Shown piece by piece: positions 38,055-47,161 of a DNA stretch of 64,000 nucleotides (the stretch's first letter is position 1; every line of letters begins with the position of its first letter). This stretch comes from Marinomonas foliarum (GTDB lineage Bacteria; Pseudomonadota; Gammaproteobacteria; Pseudomonadales; Marinomonadaceae): positions 1 through 64,000 of the forward strand of contig NZ_QPJQ01000004.1 of NCBI RefSeq assembly GCF_003337275.1, read 5' to 3'. Below the pieces are notes generated by a model. It was given only the letters and a program-made list of their open reading frames with translations. It was not told the DNA's origin and did no database searches. The position numbers were made by a program, and so were the translations under genes.

Positions 38055-38924
38055 TTGGTAAACATAGAACAAATAAAAGGAATGATAAGCTACGAGTTTT
38101 TCAGTATTGCAGGTCATTCCATGACGGTCGGTGGGGTGCTACTTATCCCCGCAATGGCCTTGATTGGTTTTTGGGCAACGAAGTATTTAGTGCGTTTTCT
38201 AACAACAAAGTTAACCAAACGCAATGCTGATCCGAACATCATTCACCTTGTTCGTCGCCTTTTATATGCCATTGCGATCAGTATCATTGCGATCACTGTA
38301 TTAGACATTATTAATGTGCCGATTACGGCCTTTGCTTTTTTGTCTGGTGCAATTGCCATTGGTTTTGGTTTCGGTGCGCAAAACATCATTAATAACTTCA
38401 TCAGTGGTTGGATTTTGATGTGGGAAAAGCCAATACGTATTGGTGACTTTTTAGAAGTAGAAAATGCCAAGGGTGTCGTAGAAGAGATCAACACTCGCTC
38501 GACGCGATTCCGTCGCACTGATGGTGTACATATGCTGATTCCCAACAGTAAGCTACTAGAGAATACAATTGTGAACTGGACCTTGGTCGACAAACTAATG
38601 CGTACATCAGTCAAGATAGGCGTTGCCTACGGCTCTCCTGCAAAACAAGTAGCCAAATTGATTCTTCAAGCCGTTGAGGAACAAGATAGCGTGTTAAGCA
38701 ACCCTCCACCGCAAGTTATCTTTGAAGACTTTGGCGATAACGCACTTATTTTTGAAGTGAATTTTTGGATACAATCCAACGTGGAAGGCGGATTACGTAT
38801 GGCGAAAAGTAATGTTCGTTTCCGCTTAGACGAATTACTCGCCGCCAACAAGATTGTCATCGCCTACCCTCAACGAGACGTTCATATCGATGGCAGCTTA
38901 AAGCTCCTAAAAAGCGAAGCTTAA
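38055..38924 (+). CDS. MscS-family mechanosensitive channel
   Basis: 289 residues: three membrane segments (about 18-40, 68-88, 95-118), the pore helix AFLSGAIAIGFGFGAQNIINN followed by FISGWILMWEKPIRIGDFLE, and a soluble beta domain. This is the compact MscS architecture, opening under hypo-osmotic stress. The start codon is TTG, with AGGAG seven bases upstream. Terminated by a strong hairpin. Confidence 0.9.
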   Translation: MVNIEQIKGMISYEFFSIAGHSMTVGGVLLIPAMALIGFWATKYLVRFLTTKLTKRNADPNIIHLVRRLLYAIAISIIAITVLDIINVPITAFAFLSGAIAIGFGFGAQNIINNFISGWILMWEKPIRIGDFLEVENAKGVVEEINTRSTRFRRTDGVHMLIPNSKLLENTIVNWTLVDKLMRTSVKIGVAYGSPAKQVAKLILQAVEEQDSVLSNPPPQVIFEDFGDNALIFEVNFWIQSNVEGGLRMAKSNVRFRLDELLAANKIVIAYPQRDVHIDGSLKLLKSEA

Positions 38925-38938
38925 TATCAGTATAAACG

Positions 38939-38970
38939 ATATAAAAAACGACCCATGTCGTTTTTTATAT
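38939..38970. terminator. Bidirectional terminator between mscS and globin genes
   Basis: Perfect 14-bp arms 38939-38952 and 38957-38970, with A-run and T-run within the stem; serves both convergent genes. Confidence 0.85.
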
Positions 38971-38993
38971 CTCAAATCCGCGGATCTACCGCT

Positions 38994-39425
38994 CTATTTA
39001 TACAGCATTTCCTTGCGCATCGGAGCTAGCTCTTTCAGTACTCGATTTTGCTGAGGGTAAGTTAATCCTGCTTTTTCCATGGCATTTACCAACAAATCGA
39101 CGGTTAAGTTAAAGTCAGTTTCATTGATGTTTTGACCTTGGTGAACTCTTAACATGGTGTCGCCTGTGTAGGTACATGGACCACCTGTATTAACACAAAG
39201 GTGTTCGATGAACTTCTCACGGAATCGAGTGATGTTAGTTTTTTCAAAGTAGCGATAAATAGTTTCGTTAAAACTAATTTCATTAATGAAGTTTTCTGTA
39301 ATCGCTTCAATGGTTGGCGCACCTCCAATCTCATCATACAAGCTTTGTGGGGCTTTGCTTGGTGCTGCACAAGCGACCAAAAACACACTCAACGCCAGAA
39401 ACGATGCTTTTACTAGGTTTACCAT
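38994..39425 (-). CDS. Lipoprotein group 1 truncated hemoglobin
   Basis: 143 residues. A signal with lipobox LVAC (Cys19) precedes a group 1 truncated globin: SLYDEIGGAPTIEAITENF, YRYFEKTNITRFREKFIEH, and a distal-side histidine in MLRVHQGQNI. Most truncated globins are cytoplasmic; a lipid-anchored form would bind O2 or NO at the envelope. Its start overlaps the stop of the DUF3034 gene by 7 bp, so it is translationally coupled as the last gene of a three-gene operon. Confidence 0.85.
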   Translation of the reverse strand: MVNLVKASFLALSVFLVACAAPSKAPQSLYDEIGGAPTIEAITENFINEISFNETIYRYFEKTNITRFREKFIEHLCVNTGGPCTYTGDTMLRVHQGQNINETDFNLTVDLLVNAMEKAGLTYPQQNRVLKELAPMRKEMLYK

Positions 39426-40291
39426 AAGTACCCCGTCATGGATAAATAAATGCCTTTTTGATCTTTTTTCGTCGCTACTGTACCTAGATCAACATAGGCT
39501 GCGGTGAAGTTTACGTTTTTGTTTGGCATGTAGCTTACGAAGATATCTTTCCAGCCATCTTCTTCTACACTGGATAAATTACTCGGCTTCTGACGATATT
39601 CCATGCCTACAACCCAGTTAGGCGATAACAACAAACCAACACTGCCTTCCATCATTACTTGGTAATCGTTGTTGTCTGGTCCTCCGTAGCCTAACAAGCC
39701 CATTTCATTAGCTTTGGTGGCGCGAGTGGTTACGTTCCAAACTAGGTTGTAACCCGCAACTGCACCTAAATGCACCTTGGTAGCAGCAACATAAAAATCC
39801 GTTCCGCTGTCATCTTTTGCACCTAGATACGACGCTACAAAATCGCTGTCTAATTTCTTATGCTGTAAACCAACGCTGACTTGAGGGTAGGCGGAATACA
39901 ATGCATCGCCATATAAACGAACTTTCACACCAACAACATCTTGTTTGATCTGTTCAGAGCTTAGGCTTAATCCGGTAATCAAAGAAGCAGGCAACACAAA
40001 TGTCTGCTGAGCAAGGCTCAATTCGACTCTGTCGTAAAAACTGGTTGCCACACCAATGGAACTCAAGCGATAGTCACTGACGTTTACATCGGTCATAAAA
40101 AACGAAGCCGCTGTTTCATCTTGACTGTCGTAGCCTGCGAGTGTTGCCCACGGAGTAAGGCCTCCACCACCACTGCCTTCCAATTGCGAAAGACCTGCTG
40201 TCGCCAATATTTTTCCATTGGCAGCTATACTCGGCGATGCGCACACAATGAAGCACCCTGCTGCTGCCATTTTTATTACTTTACTACTCAT
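39419..40291 (-). CDS. DUF3034 family outer-membrane-like protein
   Basis: 290 residues with a signal peptide (about 1-23, ending SIAANG) and alternating beta-strand sequence with aromatic termini (TAAYVDLGTVATKKD, GIYLSMTGYLW), as for an outer-membrane barrel. The LSQLEGSGGGGLTPWATLAGY segment is characteristic of DUF3034. Function unknown. Middle gene between the cupredoxin-like and truncated globin genes, a conserved association I recognise from related bacteria. Confidence 0.8.
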   Translation of the reverse strand: MSSKVIKMAAAGCFIVCASPSIAANGKILATAGLSQLEGSGGGGLTPWATLAGYDSQDETAASFFMTDVNVSDYRLSSIGVATSFYDRVELSLAQQTFVLPASLITGLSLSSEQIKQDVVGVKVRLYGDALYSAYPQVSVGLQHKKLDSDFVASYLGAKDDSGTDFYVAATKVHLGAVAGYNLVWNVTTRATKANEMGLLGYGGPDNNDYQVMMEGSVGLLLSPNWVVGMEYRQKPSNLSSVEEDGWKDIFVSYMPNKNVNFTAAYVDLGTVATKKDQKGIYLSMTGYLW

Positions 40292-40317
40292 AAATGCCTG
40301 CTGTTTTTAAAAAATCA

Positions 40318-40953
40318 CTAATATGACCATTTCGACTTTCCAAATCCCTTAGTCATACTGCCGTGATCCATCATGTCGAGCGGTGGCGGCAATAGTTCCA
40401 TCGTAATCCGTTGCTCTTCCTCACCCGTAATCGTGATAGGTAGAGCAGCATTGATACCTTGTAGCGTTCTTTCTGTCCACAAAGAAACCGTATCACCTTT
40501 TTTTACAGGTAAGCTTACTTGGCCATTTTCATCTGTTTTAAATGCTAGTGCATTGTCCGCTACAATAATGTAACCGATCATATCGTCATGAATATTACAG
40601 CCAAGCACTACTAGACCTGGCTCATCAAATAAAATTGGCGCGATTTCAGTGCCTTTATAAAGCTTAATTTCGAATGACTTAGGTTTAGAAAAACTGTAAA
40701 CGTGGTGTCTTATGTCATCGCTGTTCGGAAAACTAACGTATTGGCCTTTTTGTACAACTAATACACGTGGTACAAAAGATTCATCGATCTGGTCCATAAC
40801 CGCTACTTTATCAGGCGTACTCATAGATTGGTTAGGAACAGTAATAACAGCATCGGCGACAGGAAGATTATCTTGGTCCAAAACCGTTAACGTAACCTCT
40901 GCCCACGCATTAGGGAGGGATAAAAAAAGCATTAGAGCGATCAAATAGCGCAT
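40318..40953 (-). CDS. Periplasmic cupredoxin-like protein (methylamine utilization-type)
   Basis: 211 residues with a signal peptide (1-18). An N-terminal beta domain (TLTVLDQDNLPVADAVITVP) leads into a cupredoxin domain with type-1 copper ligands: His83/84 (IRHHVYSF), Cys119, His122 and Met125 (GCNIHDDMIGYI). A C-terminal carboxypeptidase-regulatory-like segment follows. Likely a periplasmic electron carrier. First gene of the operon, with RBS AAGGAAAT. Copper redox and the downstream globin suggest oxygen or NO chemistry (inference). Confidence 0.8.
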   Translation of the reverse strand: MRYLIALMLFLSLPNAWAEVTLTVLDQDNLPVADAVITVPNQSMSTPDKVAVMDQIDESFVPRVLVVQKGQYVSFPNSDDIRHHVYSFSKPKSFEIKLYKGTEIAPILFDEPGLVVLGCNIHDDMIGYIIVADNALAFKTDENGQVSLPVKKGDTVSLWTERTLQGINAALPITITGEEEQRITMELLPPPLDMMDHGSMTKGFGKSKWSY

Positions 40954-41083
40954 CTTATTTCCTTTTGGTTTAATCGGCTTTGATTTTATTATCCAGCATT
41001 TAATATACTGGTCATTAAGCTCGGTGAGATGATTATACTTTATTAATCTTTCTTAAGGTTAAAGTAAAAGCAGGTGTTAACAA

Positions 41084-41818
41084 ATGGAAACAATACGTGA
41101 ACATATAGAAGTTATTTCCTATAAAGACACAGACAAAGCTCACTTACATGCCCACACACAAATTGTTTTGCCATTGTCTGGGCGGCTAATATTAGAAGTA
41201 GAAAACACTCAGCAGGCTGTTCAATTTGGACAGGCTTGTATGATTTCGTCCAATCAAGCTCATACTCACCTTGCTAAAGAAAATAACCACTGCTTGATAC
41301 TTAACTCTTTACCCGTTTGGGATGACAGCATTCAAACTCAGCAAAGCTTTGTAGAGCTAACAGCGCAAACAACCGCCTATCTCCCCTTCCTGGCCAGCTT
41401 AGCAGCCGAACCCAGCAACGAGCTCAGAACCTATCAAGCGTTAAACTTGTTGGAACATTTATTACCCATTCCCCAAGAAAAAATAGTAAAAGCTGATGCA
41501 CGCTTGGCAAAAGCAAAACACCATCTAGATCACCACTTTCAAAATGCATGGAGTCTTGCTGAGCTCGCAGATTCTGTCCATTTAAGTAGCAGTCAGCTTT
41601 CTGTGCTTTTCAAGCGTCATATAGGCATAACCCCCAAACAATACCTGCTTCAACGTCGTCTTTCTGAAGCGAAACTATGGCTAACGTCGAGCAACAAAAG
41701 CCTCGATTATATTGCGAACAAAGTCGGAATAAGCGATGCCAGTGCCTTAGTACGTTTGTTTATTAAGCACTACGACATCACTCCTGGTCGCTATCGAAAC
41801 AGCAATTCGTCTTCTTAA
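41084..41818 (+). CDS. AraC-family transcriptional regulator
   Basis: 244 residues: N-terminal cupin-like sensor (HAHTQIVLPLSGRLILEVEN) and C-terminal AraC HTH pair (SLAELADSVHLSSSQLSVLF, YIANKVGISDASALVRLFIK). Divergent from the cupredoxin operon across ~130 bp and convergent, by a 4-bp overlap, with the binding-protein gene of the two-component operon. It could regulate the cupredoxin operon (inference from position). Confidence 0.85.
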   Translation: METIREHIEVISYKDTDKAHLHAHTQIVLPLSGRLILEVENTQQAVQFGQACMISSNQAHTHLAKENNHCLILNSLPVWDDSIQTQQSFVELTAQTTAYLPFLASLAAEPSNELRTYQALNLLEHLLPIPQEKIVKADARLAKAKHHLDHHFQNAWSLAELADSVHLSSSQLSVLFKRHIGITPKQYLLQRRLSEAKLWLTSSNKSLDYIANKVGISDASALVRLFIKHYDITPGRYRNSNSSS

Positions 41819-42879
41819 TCTTCGTCGCTAATTTCTAACGCCATTTCCCAATTGCGAATAAAGCGCTTCTGTTTCGCGTAATCTCTGCCAACCAATAATT
41901 GCTGATCAAGCTCAATAACGCCTGTTGGGCCAGGGGCATTGACAACATAGGGATCATTTTGGCTGTTTAAATCAGGCCAAATAGGAAACAGTAAGCCCTG
42001 ATCTTGCATCATTTTTTGTGAGTTATCCGATAACAAAAAGTCTAAAAACACACCCGCATCTTCGGCATTAGGCGCGCCTTTTGGAATTAAAGCGGCACGC
42101 ATCAGCATCAGGGTATAATCCTTTGGTAAGATCATTTTCAACCTATCGTCTTCTTGCGCTCTTTGTGAGGCATAAGAACCCAGCAAGTTATAACCCAAGA
42201 CCAACTTTCCAGATGCGACATCATCAATAATGTCATGTGTACAACAATAGGTTTGTACGTCATGGCTACCAAAGGCCTCTAATAAACGCCCCCAAGTAAC
42301 ATCTGCTTGGCGTGCATCTTGACTCGCCAACAAATACCCCACGCCACTCTGTCGAATATCATAGGTGCCTATGCGCTTTGTCATTGTCTTTTCATTTTGC
42401 CGAATAGTTTGTAATAGAGACTGGCGATCTTCTGGCATGTCACCCGGAAAAGCTTTCTTATTAACCAGCATCACAATAGGTTCAAGTGAAAAAGCAAACA
42501 ATTGATTACGCCACTTAAAACTATCTGGCAGACGATCCGTAAAGCTCGACTGATAACTTTGCGCATAGCCGTCGTTTACCAACTTTAAATGCAAGTCCAT
42601 AGCACTACTAATAACCAAACTCGCCTGAGGCTTATTGTGCTCCTTGACTGTAAGGTGATACAAATCTAGCGTATTAACATCCCGATAAGCCACTTTTATA
42701 TAAGGGTACTGGGCCACAAATTCATTTAAAATCGGTTCGAATGAGGCCAAGTCCAACGCAGAATTGATATACAAAACACGCGTAGCGGCACTGTTACCAA
42801 ACCAGATCGTTTCTGCCGCCCATACTTTTCCCAAAAGCATACTGACAATGAGTATAAAACCCCAAAAAGTCTGCTTCAT
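41815..42879 (-). CDS. Periplasmic Fe3+-type substrate-binding protein linked to TctE
   Basis: 354 residues with a signal peptide (1-21). Type II periplasmic binding fold: RVLYINSALDLASFEPILNE, VAYRDVNTLDLYHL, VLGYNLLGSYASQ. It overlaps the sensor kinase gene (ATGA), and no ABC permease or ATPase is adjacent. That linkage suggests a ligand sensor for the kinase rather than a transport component (inference). The true ligand may be a carboxylate, given the tct genes. Confidence 0.8.
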   Translation of the reverse strand: MKQTFWGFILIVSMLLGKVWAAETIWFGNSAATRVLYINSALDLASFEPILNEFVAQYPYIKVAYRDVNTLDLYHLTVKEHNKPQASLVISSAMDLHLKLVNDGYAQSYQSSFTDRLPDSFKWRNQLFAFSLEPIVMLVNKKAFPGDMPEDRQSLLQTIRQNEKTMTKRIGTYDIRQSGVGYLLASQDARQADVTWGRLLEAFGSHDVQTYCCTHDIIDDVASGKLVLGYNLLGSYASQRAQEDDRLKMILPKDYTLMLMRAALIPKGAPNAEDAGVFLDFLLSDNSQKMMQDQGLLFPIWPDLNSQNDPYVVNAPGPTGVIELDQQLLVGRDYAKQKRFIRNWEMALEISDED

Positions 42880-44375
42880 AAAACGCCCTCATTGTATCGA
42901 AACTTAGCGAAATCAACCTGGAATGTGGTGCCTTTCGGCTCTGTGTCTACTATTTCAATGCGCGCCGAATGATGATCGACAATGTCTTTCACCATCGCCA
43001 AGCCAACGCCACTGCCTGCAATGTCATAACGCCCTCGGTAAAAGCGTTCAAACACTCGTTCTTTTTCTAAATCTGGAATGCCGTCACCATAATCAACCAC
43101 CTGAATACGATAAAAGCGCTCAAACTCACTTAATTGTACGATCACCTCAGTATCATACTGCTCATCTGATGAGCTGTATCGCACCGCATTTTCGATGAGG
43201 TTTTGCATCATTTGCTGAATAGAAAAAGCATCACCTAAAATCATGGTCTCTTTTAAATCACAGTCAAAAGAAAGGCGAACGCCTTTATGCAAAGCCGTCA
43301 CCGCCTGCTCACGACAAGACGCCTTAATAGGTGGCAGTATATCAATAGGTTCCAATCGGTGTGTTTGCAAACGATGGGAAACCACCGCTTGGTTTAATAA
43401 TAAGGTTACGGTTTGGCTCAGCGCATCACACTGTTTAACTATGTTATCTAATGCCTGATGCTGACGATCAGAACAAGCAAGGTCTGTGGAATGCTGATCT
43501 ACAGAATTAATATCGCGTGCATTTTCCGCCAAGGCTTTTAAGCTCGCCAATGGTGTACGCAGCTGATGGGCCGCATCCGCAGTATAATTTTCTAATTGCT
43601 CTAAGTTGGTTTGAAGTCGAGCCATAAAATGATTAATAGCGACTTTTAAGTGATGGGTTTCTTTTGGCGTATTAATCTCAATTGGTGTGAGATCTCCCAT
43701 GGTTCGCTCTTCTAATGCTCGCTCTATGCGATGCAAAGGTCGCAAAACAAGATGACTACCAATGATGATAAGTGTAATAGCCACTAACGCAATAAACACT
43801 ACTACTTCGACGGCTTTGTGCGTAATAGAAGACGCCATCGCCTCCCTTGATAATCGCGTCTGCCCTAATACAATTCGCACAGTTTGCGCTGTTTCAGGGT
43901 CTGTTAGGTGGCGTTGAATCCAAGCAAAACGCACCATTTCACCAGAATACTCTTGGTTATAAAACTGCATTTGATCTAGTACTGGTGGCTGAGGTGGCTC
44001 GCTATTTAAATCTTGATAACCCGTGATAAATCCCTGCTCAAGGCTTTCTACCTTATAAAACACTCTATCTTCGTCAGCTTGCGCTAAGGTGGCAAAGGCC
44101 GACCATGGAATATCAATGCTTACCTCGTTGCGCATTAAGCCAACGTTTTCATCCATTTGCAGCAATGCGCTGCGTAATAAGCGATCGTAAGATAAATCGG
44201 CTAACTTCTGGCTATAATCAAAAATCAGGTTAATAGCCAAACCGGCAATAATACTAATCACCAAAAAGCCTGCCAGAATAAAGCGAAAACGTAAGGATGG
44301 CGCCTTTCTTAACGCGCTTTGCTCCTCTTCTTCACTGAGGTTTTGGTGATTTAGTGATTTCTGCCACATAACCAA
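42876..44375 (-). CDS. tctE: TctE-like sensor histidine kinase
   Basis: 499 residues: membrane helices at about 31-52 and 189-210 flank a ~135-residue periplasmic domain, followed by HAMP, a HisKA dimerisation domain with His270 (AAHQLRTPLASL) and an HATPase with GSGVGLAMVKDIV. Autophosphorylates and passes phosphate to the regulator encoded just upstream. Its start overlaps the regulator's end by 44 bp, more than usual; Met3 shortens this slightly. Middle gene of regulator-kinase-binding protein. Confidence 0.88.
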   Translation of the reverse strand: MVMWQKSLNHQNLSEEEEQSALRKAPSLRFRFILAGFLVISIIAGLAINLIFDYSQKLADLSYDRLLRSALLQMDENVGLMRNEVSIDIPWSAFATLAQADEDRVFYKVESLEQGFITGYQDLNSEPPQPPVLDQMQFYNQEYSGEMVRFAWIQRHLTDPETAQTVRIVLGQTRLSREAMASSITHKAVEVVVFIALVAITLIIIGSHLVLRPLHRIERALEERTMGDLTPIEINTPKETHHLKVAINHFMARLQTNLEQLENYTADAAHQLRTPLASLKALAENARDINSVDQHSTDLACSDRQHQALDNIVKQCDALSQTVTLLLNQAVVSHRLQTHRLEPIDILPPIKASCREQAVTALHKGVRLSFDCDLKETMILGDAFSIQQMMQNLIENAVRYSSSDEQYDTEVIVQLSEFERFYRIQVVDYGDGIPDLEKERVFERFYRGRYDIAGSGVGLAMVKDIVDHHSARIEIVDTEPKGTTFQVDFAKFRYNEGVL

Positions 44376-45015
44376 TTCCTCTTAGGGTATTTATGGCTAA
44401 ATCGCCTTTATTCATTTTCTTTCTTAGGCGACCAACATAAAGTTCGATGGCATTCGGACCAGGCGGTTCGTCAAAGTTAAATAAGTGATCTGTTATTTCA
44501 TCTTTACTCAAGACTCGCCCCAGATGACCTAAAAAGATTTCAAGCAATCGAAACTCTCGGTTGGTAATTGCGGTTAACTCGCCTTCAATAAACACCTGAC
44601 GACTATCGCGGTTGACCTGTATATTGCCATGTTCTGTGACATTGGCTGCGTAACCTTGCTTACGACGCAGCAAAGCGCGACAACGGGCTTCAAGCTCACC
44701 AAAATCAAAAGGCTTCGTTAGATAATCATCCGCCCCTTCATCCAGAAGTCGAATACGGTCTTCAATCTGGTCGCGCGCGGTTAAGATTAATACTGGTGTG
44801 TCATCTTCTCGTTGGCGCAACTTCTGTAATAATTGCAATCCAGACAGCCCAGGCAAGTTAAGGTCTAGCAATATCAAATCAACCGACTGGTATTTGAGTA
44901 ACTCATCGGCACGTTTGCCATCGCCTATTAGGTCTACAGCGTGCCCTAGGCTAGCCAACCTTTCACAGATTGCCTGCCCTAATACCTGAGTGTCTTCTAC
45001 GACTAGAATTCGCAT
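44332..45015 (-). CDS. tctD: TctD-like response regulator
   Basis: 227 residues: receiver domain with phospho-acceptor Asp51 (LILLDLNLPG) and Lys in LTKPFDFGELEAR; then an OmpR-type winged helix (TNREFRLLEIFLGHLGRVLS, NAIELYVGRLRKKM). Expected to activate tctCBA in response to tricarboxylates. It lies 99 bp after tctA, past a weak hairpin, so it may also get readthrough from the transporter operon. Confidence 0.88.
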   Translation of the reverse strand: MRILVVEDTQVLGQAICERLASLGHAVDLIGDGKRADELLKYQSVDLILLDLNLPGLSGLQLLQKLRQREDDTPVLILTARDQIEDRIRLLDEGADDYLTKPFDFGELEARCRALLRRKQGYAANVTEHGNIQVNRDSRQVFIEGELTAITNREFRLLEIFLGHLGRVLSKDEITDHLFNFDEPPGPNAIELYVGRLRKKMNKGDLAINTLRGIGYVAEITKSPKPQ

Positions 45016-45048
45016 AACCTTTCGACCATCGTCTTTATTATTGTAGAA

Positions 45049-45090
45049 ACAACAAAATCCGAGCAGCAGACGCTACTCGAATTTTGTTGT
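45049..45090 (-). terminator. Imperfect hairpin at the end of the tct transport operon
   Basis: Arms about 45049-45063 and 45076-45090 pair except for two central bases; on the minus strand the 3' arm is T-rich. Confidence 0.5.
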
Positions 45091-45114
45091 GAGTTACTAA
45101 CAGTATTACAGGGC

Positions 45115-46635
45115 TTACGCGTCTTTAACAGACTCTTTTGATTTCTTCATTTTAGCGCGAACAATCGGGCCAACAATGATAGGTAAAACCAAGCCAAGTA
45201 TTGCAACTGTCCATAAGCCGATACTCAAGCCACTATTGAAAAGCACACTCCAATCACCGTCAGAAAGTACCAACGCGTGACGTAAACTTTTCTCCATTTC
45301 AGGTCCAAGCAACATACCCAAAATAATAGGTACTAAAGGAATATCCACCTTACGGAAGATGTAACCTGCTACACCAAAGCCAACCATGAAGTACAAATCC
45401 AATGCACTGTGGCTTACAGAGTAAATACCAACAGACGCTACCAAGGTAACAATCGGCATCAAGTATTTAGGCGGAATGCTCAACAATTTAACGAAGATGC
45501 CAACCATTGGAATGTTCAATAGTAGTAACACAAGGTTACCGATGAACATCGCAGCAATAACACCCCAAACAAGATCCGCATTCTGTTGGAACAACATAGG
45601 GCCAGGAGAAATGTTCAAAGAAATCAACATCGCCAACAGAACCGCCGTAGTACCACTGCCAGGAACACCTAGTGTCAACATTGGAACAAGCGCACCAGAC
45701 GCTGCACCATTGTTACCGGCTTCAGGGGCGGCTACACCACGAGGGTCACCTTTACCAAATTCGCCTTTATCAGATACGCGTTTTTCCAAGGTATAACTAA
45801 TAAAGCTACCCAAAGAAGCACCCGCGCCTGGTAATACACCAGCGACGAAACCAAGCACCGCACCACGGAAAGAAGCAGGAAGTACTTTAATAATGTCTTT
45901 CGCAGACAATTTAAGTTTGTTGATAGCAACTTGTTTTAGACCATCACCAGCGTGACGCTCCAAGAAGAACAAGAGTTCACTGATCGCAAACAAACCAACA
46001 ATCGCGATAATGAAATCAACACCTTCAAACAACTCAAGTGTGTTGAAAGTAAAACGCTGTACGCCAGTAGAAATATCGATACCCACTGTCGCTATCATTA
46101 GACCAATTGCCGCCGCCATTAGCGTTTTGAATTGGTTTTTACCTGTAATACCGCCCAAGGTAGCAAAGGCTAATGCAAACAAGGCAAAGTATTCAGAAGG
46201 ACCAAATCTCAAAGCGAACTTCGCTAAGATCGGCGCAAGAATAACTAAACCAATGGTCGCAATAAAACTACCGATAAAAGAAGCAATTGCAGAGATAGCC
46301 AAGGCTTCTGCTGCCTTACCTTTTAACGCCATTGGATAACCGTCTAAACAAGTCATCATGGCAGGCTCGTCACCCGGAATGTTTAACAGGATTGACGAAA
46401 TACGACCACCATACATGGCACCCGCATAAACCGACGTTAACAAGATGAGAGACGATGTTGGAGATAAGCCCAAGCTGAACGCCAATGGAATCAAAATTGC
46501 CACACCATTTGCAGGGCCAAGACCCGGCAACGCACCAATCAAAGTACCTAAAATAGCACCTATAACCGCAAACATAATGCTTTCCGGCGTTAACGCTACC
46601 GCAAAGCCTTGCATTAATAAGCTCATAGTATCCAT
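45115..46635 (-). CDS. tctA: Tripartite tricarboxylate transporter large permease TctA
   Basis: 506 residues with about 11-12 membrane helices. Signature GALPGLGPANGVAILIPLAF at 34-53 and its inverted-repeat counterpart VAGVLPGAGASLGSFISYTL, both typical of TctA. Forms the ion-coupled pore with TctB; the substrate is delivered by TctC. Starts 1 bp after tctB ends. Confidence 0.93.
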   Translation of the reverse strand: MDTMSLLMQGFAVALTPESIMFAVIGAILGTLIGALPGLGPANGVAILIPLAFSLGLSPTSSLILLTSVYAGAMYGGRISSILLNIPGDEPAMMTCLDGYPMALKGKAAEALAISAIASFIGSFIATIGLVILAPILAKFALRFGPSEYFALFALAFATLGGITGKNQFKTLMAAAIGLMIATVGIDISTGVQRFTFNTLELFEGVDFIIAIVGLFAISELLFFLERHAGDGLKQVAINKLKLSAKDIIKVLPASFRGAVLGFVAGVLPGAGASLGSFISYTLEKRVSDKGEFGKGDPRGVAAPEAGNNGAASGALVPMLTLGVPGSGTTAVLLAMLISLNISPGPMLFQQNADLVWGVIAAMFIGNLVLLLLNIPMVGIFVKLLSIPPKYLMPIVTLVASVGIYSVSHSALDLYFMVGFGVAGYIFRKVDIPLVPIILGMLLGPEMEKSLRHALVLSDGDWSVLFNSGLSIGLWTVAILGLVLPIIVGPIVRAKMKKSKESVKDA

Positions 46636-46636
46636 A

Positions 46637-47077
46637 TTAAAACTCCAATAGACCTAGAGGCAGTGCTAATTCAAGCACATTATTGAAAAGGAAGAAGATA
46701 ACAACAGAGCTTGTCACACCAGTGATAAGGCTCTTCGCGATACTTGCTCCCATACGCCAGCTCAAGAAACTCACGACTAACGCTGCCGCAGGCATAAACC
46801 CGATAGGTTCAATCGCCCATGCAAACGCAAGCATAGAAAGAACCACAACACTCAGCTCAAGTAACATTGGAACAGGTGCCCATGCTTCATCAGGATCAGG
46901 GCGAACAATCATATAAATAGAACTAATGCCTAAAATGATGGACAGCATGATAGGGAAAGTTTCTGGTCCGACACTTTCGTGTCCACCAAAAGGAATTGGA
47001 AATTGTGTTGCTTCCCAGCCGTATGCAACGGCAAGAATTAGCATCAGCATGCCAAACACACGATCATTTATACGCAT
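46637..47077 (-). CDS. tctB: Tripartite tricarboxylate transporter small subunit TctB
   Basis: 146 residues with four predicted helices and family-typical DRVFGMLMLILAVAYGWEAT and GPETFPIMLSIILGISSIYM. An RBS (GGAGCAGAG) precedes the ATG. It follows an attenuator-like hairpin after tctC. Confidence 0.9.
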   Translation of the reverse strand: MRINDRVFGMLMLILAVAYGWEATQFPIPFGGHESVGPETFPIMLSIILGISSIYMIVRPDPDEAWAPVPMLLELSVVVLSMLAFAWAIEPIGFMPAAALVVSFLSWRMGASIAKSLITGVTSSVVIFFLFNNVLELALPLGLLEF

Positions 47078-47115
47078 GTCTCTGCTCCATGTATGTTAAT
47101 CAAGAGGTGAATAAA

Positions 47116-47145
47116 TAAAAAAACAGGAGGGGAAAGATCCCCTCC
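47116..47145 (-). terminator. Attenuator-type terminator between tctC and tctB
   Basis: On the minus strand GGAGGGG-ATCTTT-CCCCTCC is followed within two bases by seven Ts. It lies inside the operon, so it likely lowers tctBA relative to tctC. Confidence 0.85.
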
Positions 47146-47161
47146 AAATAGCGGTCTGAGG

